A stretch of DNA of 64,000 nt from assembly GCF_031128465.2 (NCBI RefSeq), contig NZ_CP155618.1, positions 3,834,501-3,898,500 of the forward strand. Direction: 5' to 3'. Position numbers and translations under genes: made by a program. Shown here piece by piece: positions 17,209-24,463 of the stretch. The stretch's first letter is position 1. Each line of letters opens with the position of its first letter. Below the pieces are notes generated by a model that had not been told where the DNA came from, did no database searches, and saw only the letters and a program-made list of their open reading frames with translations. Source of the DNA: Mariniflexile litorale. GTDB lineage: Bacteria > Bacteroidota > Bacteroidia > Flavobacteriales > Flavobacteriaceae.

Positions 17209-17883
17209 ATGAATAGACCAAACATTGCAAGAGAAGACATATTAAATGCCTTTAATTTTAGACATGCTACTAAAGAGTTTGATACCACTAAAAAGGTTTC
17301 AGATGAAAACATGAATTTTATCTTAAAAACAGCTCATTTATCACCTAGTTCATTTGGTTTTGAACCTTGGCATTTTATTGTTGTTCAAGACGCAGCCTTA
17401 CGTGAGTTATTAAAACCTGTCGCTTGGGGAGCACCATTAAAATTAGATACGGCGAGTCATTTTGTATTAGGCTTGAGTATGAAAGCACCCATGGTAAAGC
17501 ACGATGCCGATTATATTATGCACATGATGAAGGATGTTAAACAATTACCAGCCGATGTGATTGACATGTATTCTAAATTCTATAGAGAATTTCAACAAAA
17601 TGATTTTGATTTAGATACCGACAAAAAACTATTTGATTGGTCTTCTAAACAAACCTACATCGCTTTAGGTAATATGATGACGGCTGCCGCTTTAACAGGA
17701 ATTGATTCTTGTCCTATTGAAGGGTTTCATCAAGAAAAAGCAGAAGCCATATTAAAAGAAAAGTTTGGTGTAGACACCGATAAATATGGGTTATCCTTTA
17801 TGGCTGCTTTTGGGTATAGAAAAACAGAGCCAGAATTTGGTAAATCAAGACGAAACTTTGAAGATATTGTCACATTTAAGTAA
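17209..17883 (+). CDS. NAD(P)H-dependent nitroreductase family flavoprotein
   Basis: The predicted 224-residue protein starts at MNRPNIARE, the usual family length; an in-frame extension of 30 codons to 17119 has non-coding character. Motifs are 'FNFRHATKEFD' (FMN-binding R), LSPSSFGFEPWHFIVVQ, SKQTYIALGNMMTAAALTGI and the SCPIEGF stretch typical of NfsB-like enzymes. The family reduces nitro compounds, quinones and other electrophiles with FMN. It is divergent from the HxlR regulator and 27 bases before the MDR dehydrogenase, consistent with a detoxification operon. Confidence 0.88.
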   Translation: MNRPNIAREDILNAFNFRHATKEFDTTKKVSDENMNFILKTAHLSPSSFGFEPWHFIVVQDAALRELLKPVAWGAPLKLDTASHFVLGLSMKAPMVKHDADYIMHMMKDVKQLPADVIDMYSKFYREFQQNDFDLDTDKKLFDWSSKQTYIALGNMMTAAALTGIDSCPIEGFHQEKAEAILKEKFGVDTDKYGLSFMAAFGYRKTEPEFGKSRRNFEDIVTFK

Positions 17884-17910
17884 CCATTTTAATCTAAAAA
17901 ACACAAAAAA

Positions 17911-18918
17911 ATGAAAGCCATAGGATATAAAGAGAACCTTCCAATAGAAGATGTTAACTCACTACAAGACATAGAATTAAACACACCAAAAGCTACTGGA
18001 AAAGATGTTTTAGTCGAAATTAAAGCCATTTCTGTAAATCCAGCAGATTATAAAGTCCGCGCAGGTATGCCCGTAGAAGGAAACGATTGGAAAGTGATTG
18101 GTTGGGATGCTACAGGAATTGTAAAAGAAGTGGGAGACGATGTCTCTTTATTTAAAGTGGGGGATGAAGTTTGGTATGCAGGCGATTTTACACGCCCAGG
18201 GAGTTACGCACAATACCAACTGGTAGACGAGCGTATTGTTGGTAAAAAACCATCTAGTTTGTCGTATGCGGAAGCTGCTGCATTGCCTTTAACAACACTT
18301 ACTGCTTGGGAAATGTTGTTCGATAGATTACAAGTAACAACCGATGATGCTAGTAAATCCATTTTAGTGATTGGGGCTGCTGGAGGTGTTGGCTCTATAT
18401 TAGTGCAATTGGCTAAAAAGCTAACAAAACTGAATATTATTGGTACGGCGTCTCGCGAAGAAACTACAGCTTGGTTAAAAGAATTGGGAGCAGACGCTGT
18501 TATTAACCACAGAAATAAATTAAGTGAAGAATTAGAGAAATACAAGCTTCCTGCACCAGATTACGTAGTGAGTTTAAACGGAACGGAGCAACACGCAGAT
18601 GAGATAGTGAAACTCATTAAACCACAAGGACGGTTTGGTTTTATTGACGATCCAAAAACGTTTAACGTGATGCCATTTAAAGCAAAAGCAGTATCTACAC
18701 ATATTGAGTTTATGTTTACACGTTCTATGTTTCGAACGGAAGATATGATAGAACAACATAATATTTTAAACGAAGTATCAAGCTTAATAGATAACGGAAC
18801 CATTAAAACCACTTTAGGTGAAAACTTTGGAGTTATTAATGCAGAAAACCTTCGTAAAGCACATGCCTTTTTAGAAACAGGAAAAGCAAAAGGTAAAATA
18901 GTTTTAGAAGGATTTTAA
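17911..18918 (+). CDS. Zinc-type alcohol dehydrogenase-like MDR oxidoreductase
   Basis: The 335-residue medium-chain reductase has a GroES-like N-domain ('VEIKAISVNPADYKVRAG', GWDATGIVKEVG) and a Rossmann domain with the nucleotide loop VIGAAGGVGSILVQLAKK near 150-167. It lacks the catalytic and structural zinc cysteines, as quinone-oxidoreductase-like MDR proteins do, so it is probably an NADPH-dependent quinone/enone reductase. It follows the nitroreductase closely and is probably co-transcribed under the HxlR regulator. Its stop is 5 bases before the truncated SnoaL-like frame. Confidence 0.85.
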   Translation: MKAIGYKENLPIEDVNSLQDIELNTPKATGKDVLVEIKAISVNPADYKVRAGMPVEGNDWKVIGWDATGIVKEVGDDVSLFKVGDEVWYAGDFTRPGSYAQYQLVDERIVGKKPSSLSYAEAAALPLTTLTAWEMLFDRLQVTTDDASKSILVIGAAGGVGSILVQLAKKLTKLNIIGTASREETTAWLKELGADAVINHRNKLSEELEKYKLPAPDYVVSLNGTEQHADEIVKLIKPQGRFGFIDDPKTFNVMPFKAKAVSTHIEFMFTRSMFRTEDMIEQHNILNEVSSLIDNGTIKTTLGENFGVINAENLRKAHAFLETGKAKGKIVLEGF

Positions 18919-18923
18919 TAAGA

Positions 18924-19112
18924 ATTAAATTTGTAAGAAGCGTTGCTGAAGGGGATTTGGTAGCCTTACACACGCATCAAATTTGGCCTGATAATGATAA
19001 ATACATCACCATGGATTTTTTCAGGTTCGATGAAAACGGAAAAATATGTGAGCACTGGGATGCTATTCAGCAAGTTCCTAAAACATCTGCCAACAAGAAT
19101 TCGATGTATTAA
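18924..19112 (+). pseudogene. 5'-truncated SnoaL/NTF2-like protein remnant
   Basis: The frame beginning at 18924 reads IKFVRSVAEGDLVALHTHQ and continues to 'FRFDENGKICEHWDAIQQVP', ending at TAA 19110-19112. This is the C-terminal half of the SnoaL-like, NTF2-fold family (V.EGD.V..H.H ... D.FR...GKI.EHWD.IQ.VP). The N-terminal half and start codon are missing, replaced by the end of the preceding MDR gene. A deletion that fused the two loci is the simplest explanation. It is not expected to be expressed as a protein. Confidence 0.75.
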
Positions 19113-19251
19113 AAAATAAGAAGATGTGAGTTCGAGCAGTATTTGAATAATTACGGGACGTCATTTTGAAGATACCCAACGTAGTTGTCGATAACCAAAA
19201 ACACCTTTCAACTCCGCTCAAAGTAACATGAGACTAAAACACATATAAACT

Positions 19252-20067
19252 ATGAGTAAAACCATCCTAATCACAGGAAGTACAGACGGCATTGGTAAGT
19301 TAACAGCTTTAAAATTAGCAAAACAAGGACATGCTATGTATGTACATGGTAGGAGTGAAGCAAAAGTATCTGCAGTGGTTTCTGAACTAAAAGAAGCTTC
19401 AAACAATCAAAACATAAAAGGATTGGTTGCCGATTTTTCAAATTTAGAAGCCGTTTCAAAATTAGCCGAACAAATTAAAACAGACATTCCAAAAATTGAT
19501 ATCTTAATCAATAATGCTGGGATTTTCAAAACGAAAGATGTTCAAAATAAAAAGGGATTAGACATACGTATGGTGGTGAATTACTTAGCACCTTATGTGT
19601 TAACAAATGCCATTCTTGCTAATATTAAAAATGCAGAAGCGCCAAGAATTATCAACTTAAGTTCTGCGGCACAAGCCCCCGTTTCTGAAGCTGTTTTAAT
19701 GGGGAAGGAGCAAGATTCGCAAAACAGTACCTATGCACAAAGCAAATTAGCATTCACCATGTGGAGCTTTCATTTAGCAAAACAAGAACCAAAAATTATT
19801 GTTATTGCTGTAAATCCAGGTTCGTTACTTAATACCAAAATGGCTAAAGAAGCGTATGGGCAACATTGGTCGCCAGCAGAAAAAGGTGTGGATGTTTTGG
19901 TCGACTTAGCACTGTCTGATGATTATAAAAATGATTCTGGAAAGTATTTTGACAATGATAAAGGCGATCCGAAAGGTTACTTTTCACCAGCACATCCAAA
20001 TGCTTATGATGCTGAAAAAATAAGGACATTATTAAGTGTCACAAATGCAATACTGTCAAAAATATAA
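19252..20067 (+). CDS. Short-chain dehydrogenase/reductase (SDR)
   Basis: The 271-residue classical SDR has the nucleotide motif TGSTDGIG near 8-15, DILINNAGIF, the catalytic Ser in INLSSAAQAP, YAQSKLAF (Tyr-x3-Lys) and NPGSLLNTKM. The family reduces or oxidises carbonyls with NAD(P). It lies between the MDR gene and the KefF/KefC pair in the same direction; 139 bases of REP-like, non-coding sequence precede it. It probably belongs to the carbonyl/electrophile detoxification group, but the substrate is unknown. Confidence 0.88.
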   Translation: MSKTILITGSTDGIGKLTALKLAKQGHAMYVHGRSEAKVSAVVSELKEASNNQNIKGLVADFSNLEAVSKLAEQIKTDIPKIDILINNAGIFKTKDVQNKKGLDIRMVVNYLAPYVLTNAILANIKNAEAPRIINLSSAAQAPVSEAVLMGKEQDSQNSTYAQSKLAFTMWSFHLAKQEPKIIVIAVNPGSLLNTKMAKEAYGQHWSPAEKGVDVLVDLALSDDYKNDSGKYFDNDKGDPKGYFSPAHPNAYDAEKIRTLLSVTNAILSKI

Positions 20068-20107
20068 GTGCTTCACCCATTAATTCTTTTTCAGTTAAAT
20101 TTGTAAA

Positions 20108-20704
20108 ATGAAAAAAATATTAGTGCTGTTTTCCCATCCTAAATTTGAAAAATCTAGGACAAACACGGCTCTCGTGAATCACATAAAGGGCATGGAAGGT
20201 GTCACGTTTCACGATTTGTATGAACGTTACCCAAATTTTCATATCGATGTGGAAGCAGAAAAAGAACTACTAGAGGCACATGATATTATTATCTGGCACC
20301 ATCCATTTTACTGGTATAGTTGTCCACCATTAATGAAACAGTGGATTGATCTGGTTTTAGAATTTGGTTGGGCGTATGGCCCCAATGGTAATGCTTTGCA
20401 ATCTAAAACCTGTTTAAATGTGATTACAACTGGCGGTGCGCGAGAAGTATATTGTTCTGAAGGCACAAATAGTTTTACGGTCAATCAATTTTTACGCCCC
20501 TTTGAACAAACAGCCAATTTATGTGGGATGCAGTATTTACCACCATTTGCAGTGATGGGAACTCATAAACTAACGGATGAACAATTAGCAACCTATGTGA
20601 TGCAATATGGTAAATTAATACATTTGCTTCAACAAAATCTTACGCTAAACGATTTTAAAGGCTGCTTTTTTCTAAATGATATACCGCAATTACAAACCCC
20701 TTAA
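20108..20704 (+). CDS. kefF: Flavodoxin-fold NAD(P)H quinone reductase, KefF-type ancillary protein
   Basis: The 198-residue protein has the NQO1/KefF fold: VLFSHPKFEKSRTN (FMN phosphate loop) near 5-18, 'HPFYWYSCPPLMKQWIDLVL' near 61-80, and the TTGGAREVY loop near 111-119. KefF stimulates the KefC potassium/proton antiporter and is itself a quinone reductase. The adjacent gene, 3 bases downstream, is a KefC-type antiporter, which supports the KefF assignment over a free-standing quinone reductase (MdaB). Both likely respond to electrophiles that deplete cellular thiols. Confidence 0.88.
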   Translation: MKKILVLFSHPKFEKSRTNTALVNHIKGMEGVTFHDLYERYPNFHIDVEAEKELLEAHDIIIWHHPFYWYSCPPLMKQWIDLVLEFGWAYGPNGNALQSKTCLNVITTGGAREVYCSEGTNSFTVNQFLRPFEQTANLCGMQYLPPFAVMGTHKLTDEQLATYVMQYGKLIHLLQQNLTLNDFKGCFFLNDIPQLQTP

Positions 20705-20707
20705 GAT

Positions 20708-22594
20708 ATGACAGGAAGTATACTTTTTGAAGCCATCGTGTTTTTATTAGGCGCCATTATATGTGTATCTATAGCCAAGCGATTAGGATTAAGTTCGGTT
20801 ATTGGATACTTGTTGGCTGGTGTTTTAATTGGTCCTTATGTTTTGGGTTTTATTGGGAATGAAGGCGAAGATATTATGCATTTTGCCGAATTTGGTGTGG
20901 TAGTCATGTTGTTTTTAATTGGCTTAGAAATTGAACCAAAAAACTTCTGGAACATGCGAAAAGCAATACTTGGTATGGGAGGCTTACAAGTGGGAGCCAC
21001 CATGTTCCTCTCCTATATGTTGTTTACATGGTTAGGATATGACTGGAAGGTGTCCTTAGTCATTTCCATGGCCGTCGCGTTATCATCCACAGCCATTGCG
21101 TTACAAACTATAAAAGAAAAAGGCTTGATGGATACCACTTTTGGGAATTCGTCATTTTCCATTTTATTGTTTCAAGATATCATTGTTATTTTTATGCTCG
21201 GTGCTTTGCCTTTATTATCAAACACAGAAACGGTTTCGGCAACAGAAAATCATAGCGAACATGTTAATTTATTAGATGGTTTGCCTTTGGGTTTGCAAAC
21301 ATTGGCCATTATTTTATCGGTGGTTTTTATAGTGATTGCTGGCAACTATTTAATAGTACCCATGCTGCGGAAAGTCGCTAAAACAGGGGTTCGAGAGCTA
21401 TTAATAGCGGCGGCCTTTTTAATTGTATTTGCCATCTCTTTTTTAATGGAATATGTAGGCTTAAGTCCTGCGTTAGGAGCCTTTTTAGGAGGCGTCGTTT
21501 TATCCAATAGCGAATTTAAACACGAGCTTGAAAGCACACTAGAGCCTTTTAAAAACCTGTTATTAGGCTTGTTCTTTATGGCGGTAGGCGCCTCTATCAA
21601 TTTTATTGTGATAGCGAAAAGTCCGCTTACTATTGGCGGCATATTACTCGCTATCATTGTTTTAAAAGCTTTGGTTTTATTTGTTACAGGGCAGGTTTTT
21701 AAATTAAAATTAGATCAAAAACTACTCCTAACCTTTGGTTTAGCCCAAATTGGAGAATTTGCATTTGTATTACTATCGTTTGCCTTTAATTTAAATATTT
21801 TAGAACAAGAACAAATGGATATGATGTTAGTCATAACAGCCTTAACCATGTCGCTTACGCCCATTATAAGTATGATGAATGAGCGCATAATTCTTCCTAA
21901 AATGGGCACAAAAGAATCCATTACAAGGCCCATGGATCATATCGCTAAAACACATAAAATAATTTTAGTTGGATTTGGGCATTTTGGAAGCACCATCGGA
22001 CGCTTTTTAAGATCACATGGTGTTGAAGCAACCATTTTAGACCATGATTCTAATCGGGTCGATTTTCTTCGTAAAATGGGGTTCGAAGTGTATTATGGAG
22101 ATGCTACCCGTCTCGATTTATTGGAATCTGCAGGAATTGCAGAAGCTAAAATAGTCATTTGTGCTACTAATAAATTGACAGTTTCAAAAGCAATTAGTAA
22201 CATAATTAAAGATAAATATCCACATGTAGAACTCATGATTCGTACCAAAAATAGATACGATGCTTACGAATTACTTAATCTTGGAAATGAAAACATTTAT
22301 CGCGAATCGTTAGAAACCTCACTTACGTTAGCTAAAGATGTATTAAGCAAAATGGGGTTTAGAAAATACACATTGAATAGGCAAGTACAAAATTTTATTA
22401 AATATGATGAGGATAGTTTGAGACGCTTATCCGCAGAAACTAAAGACGAACAAAACTATATATTTAAAGCAAGAATTGAGTTAGAGCAACTAGAAAAATT
22501 CTTAAATGAAGATTTTAAAAGAGGCATTGTAGATTATGATAATCAATGGGATAGCGAGCATATTAGAAAAGCTTTAGAAAAGATTAAAGACTAA
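20708..22594 (+). CDS. kefC: CPA2 monovalent cation:proton antiporter, KefB/KefC type
   Basis: The 628-residue protein has ~12 membrane segments in the first ~390 residues ('LSSVIGYLLAGVLIGPYVLG', ALSSTAIALQT, GAFLGGVVLSNSEFKHELE). A cytoplasmic Rossmann RCK/TrkA-N domain near 415-530 follows (ILVGFGHFGSTIGRFL, YYGDATRLDLLESAGI). E. coli KefC releases potassium when glutathione adducts bind, acidifying the cytoplasm and protecting against electrophiles. Flavobacteria often use other thiols, so the ligand here is open. It follows the KefF-type gene by 3 bases, clearly one operon. It ends 168 bases before the Old Yellow Enzyme. Confidence 0.92.
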   Translation: MTGSILFEAIVFLLGAIICVSIAKRLGLSSVIGYLLAGVLIGPYVLGFIGNEGEDIMHFAEFGVVVMLFLIGLEIEPKNFWNMRKAILGMGGLQVGATMFLSYMLFTWLGYDWKVSLVISMAVALSSTAIALQTIKEKGLMDTTFGNSSFSILLFQDIIVIFMLGALPLLSNTETVSATENHSEHVNLLDGLPLGLQTLAIILSVVFIVIAGNYLIVPMLRKVAKTGVRELLIAAAFLIVFAISFLMEYVGLSPALGAFLGGVVLSNSEFKHELESTLEPFKNLLLGLFFMAVGASINFIVIAKSPLTIGGILLAIIVLKALVLFVTGQVFKLKLDQKLLLTFGLAQIGEFAFVLLSFAFNLNILEQEQMDMMLVITALTMSLTPIISMMNERIILPKMGTKESITRPMDHIAKTHKIILVGFGHFGSTIGRFLRSHGVEATILDHDSNRVDFLRKMGFEVYYGDATRLDLLESAGIAEAKIVICATNKLTVSKAISNIIKDKYPHVELMIRTKNRYDAYELLNLGNENIYRESLETSLTLAKDVLSKMGFRKYTLNRQVQNFIKYDEDSLRRLSAETKDEQNYIFKARIELEQLEKFLNEDFKRGIVDYDNQWDSEHIRKALEKIKD

Positions 22595-22762
22595 TTAGTT
22601 TTATGCAAAAGGGATCTGATTGTGTTTTACACCGCGCTTAAATACACCTAAGGTTTCATATGAGTTCATATTATAATGGTTTCAGCAAATAGTTACTCTT
22701 ATTCATAATTAAATTTATAACAGAAATTAATTATAAAACTCAATCATAAAGAATAAGAAAGA

Positions 22763-23893
22763 ATGATGACAAAAGAATATTTACTACAAAATTTTAACAA
22801 TATAAAAGATTTACCTTTAGCAAATAGAGTGGTTATGGCTCCCATGACTAGAAGTCGTGCCAATAATGAAGGTAACGTGCCTACAAATGATTTGCACGGG
22901 TTATACTATGAACAAAGAGCATCGGCAGGCCTCATTATTACTGAAGGGTCTCAAGTATCAAAGCAAGCCGTAGGCTATATAAATACACCGGGTATTTATA
23001 GTAAAGAACAAGTGGAAGGTTGGAAAAAAGTAACGGAGCGGGTTCATAAAAAGCATGGTAAAATCTTTATTCAATTATGGCATGTGGGGCGTATTTCACA
23101 TCCCGATTTTCACGATGGAAATTTACCCCTAGCACCGTCTGCAATTAATGCCCATGCCAAGGTGTTTACACCAAATGGTGAGAAAAACACAGTGACCCCA
23201 AAGGCAATGACTAAAGAAGACATACAACAAACCATTGAAGATTTTAAAAATGCAGCTTTAAATGCTGTAGAAGCGAATTTTGATGGTGTAGAAATCCATT
23301 CTTCTAATGGCTATTTATTTCACCAATTTTTTAACAAAACTTCTAACAATCGAACAGATGCATATGGAGGAAGTATTGAAAATAGAGCTCGGTTTTTCTT
23401 TGAAGTTTTAGATGCTATAAAAGAAGTTTTAGCAGAAAAAAAGATTGGTGTACGTTTTAACCCATCATTACATGGTATCTTTGGAATGGAAATGGATGAA
23501 GAAACAATACCTACATTCGAGTACATTGTAAAAAAACTAAATGATTATAATTTAGCATATATCCACCTATCGGAACCGTTTAATGATGTTTCTGATATTT
23601 CGTATGCCGTAGAACATATTGCTGAACATTTTAGACCCCTATACCATGGTACATTAATGATTAATGCTGGTTTTGATGAAGCTTCGGGTGATGCCGTTTT
23701 AGAAGAAGGCAATGCCGATTTAGTAGCGTTTGGTAAATTATATATTTCAAATCCAGATTTAGTAGAACGATTTACACTTAATAAAGCCATGGCTGAATGG
23801 GATGAAGATACGTTTTATGTTCCAGGCCCCAAAGGATATATTGATTACCCTAGAATAACTCCAGAACTAAACAATATTAAAAGCAACATATAG
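22763..23893 (+). CDS. Alkene reductase, Old Yellow Enzyme family (NemA-like)
   Basis: This 376-residue FMN barrel enzyme has NRVVMAPMTRSRAN near 21-34, 'ASAGLIITEGSQVS', 'KIFIQLWHVGRISHP', then the FDGVEIHSSNGYLFHQFF stretch and TDAYGGSIENRARF. These match OYE/NemA in order; the usual H-x-x-N substrate pair appears as H-S-S-N. Such enzymes reduce activated C=C bonds of enones, maleimides and nitro-esters with NADPH. It closes the oxidoreductase/antiporter cluster and fits the electrophile-defence theme. It is followed immediately by dispersed repeat copy A. Confidence 0.92.
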   Translation: MMTKEYLLQNFNNIKDLPLANRVVMAPMTRSRANNEGNVPTNDLHGLYYEQRASAGLIITEGSQVSKQAVGYINTPGIYSKEQVEGWKKVTERVHKKHGKIFIQLWHVGRISHPDFHDGNLPLAPSAINAHAKVFTPNGEKNTVTPKAMTKEDIQQTIEDFKNAALNAVEANFDGVEIHSSNGYLFHQFFNKTSNNRTDAYGGSIENRARFFFEVLDAIKEVLAEKKIGVRFNPSLHGIFGMEMDEETIPTFEYIVKKLNDYNLAYIHLSEPFNDVSDISYAVEHIAEHFRPLYHGTLMINAGFDEASGDAVLEEGNADLVAFGKLYISNPDLVERFTLNKAMAEWDEDTFYVPGPKGYIDYPRITPELNNIKSNI

Positions 23894-23901
23894 AAATGGC
23901 A

Positions 23902-24163
23902 CCCAGTTATGAATTTTGAGCTTTGCTCGTCTAAATTCTATTTGATAAATCGGTACTCGCGAATCTCCTTTGTCGATTTGGTTAAAAGCAGGGTAGCACG
24001 TTAAAAAAAAGTCTCGTGGACTATTTTAGCGAATGAGCCAGCTGGGGCATTCGCTAAAATATAGTTTCTTCAGAAAATTTATTCTAAAATGTTTCTTTTA
24101 CGATGTTAATGGAACACTTTTTATGCGACGACGTAGGAGGGAAGCGTAATGTGTGTGAAATGG
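23902..24163 (+). repeat. Dispersed structured repeat, copy A
   Basis: This copy aligns with copies B and D: GGTTAAAAGCAGGG, TTTTAGCGAATGAGCCAGCTGG, AATTTATTCTAAAA, ACACTTTTTATGC and TAGGAGGGAAGCGTAATGTG occur in that order. It holds ~55 extra bases (23928-23980) after the GAGCTTTG block. It contains a hairpin GTC-TCGTG-GAC at 24011-24021 and a perfect 13-bp inverted repeat ATTTTAGCGAATG / CATTCGCTAAAAT at 24023-24035 and 24048-24060. The right end is ~100 bases upstream of the HTH gene that opens the GHKL/receiver/HNH/methylase operon. The rest of the 23894-24261 gap holds only that operon's AT-rich leader. Confidence 0.75.
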
Positions 24164-24261
24164 GTTGTTTTCTAAATGTTAATAATTAAACGATTTAAGC
24201 ACATAATAACATCTCATAATTCAAGATATTATTTTATATTTAAAATTCTAAAAAAAATTAA

Positions 24262-24462
24262 ATGAATTGCATTAAAGAAATATTAGATGCTAAAGGAATT
24301 AAACAAGTTTGGTTATCTGAAAAACTTGGAAAAAGCTATAATATGGTGAATTCTTATGTTCAAAATAGGTCACAACCTAGTCTAGAAATTTTGAATGAAA
24401 TTGCTGAAATTTTAGATGTAGACGTAAAAGATTTAGTTGTGTCAAATAAAAGCAAAATTTAA
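24262..24462 (+). CDS. Cro/CI-type (XRE) HTH regulator of the GHKL-receiver-HNH-methylase operon
   Basis: The 66-residue protein is a single HTH domain: 'IKEILDAKGIKQVWLSEKLG' (helices 1-2), KSYNMVNSYVQNRSQPS (recognition helix) and LDVDVKDLVVSNKS. The next gene starts one base after its stop (TAA-T-ATG), so it is the first gene of the operon. Controller proteins of this type precede many restriction-modification operons and time methylase and nuclease synthesis. A C-protein-like role is inferred from position; I did not identify a convincing operator in the AT-rich leader. Confidence 0.88.
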   Translation: MNCIKEILDAKGIKQVWLSEKLGKSYNMVNSYVQNRSQPSLEILNEIAEILDVDVKDLVVSNKSKI

Positions 24463-24463
24463 T

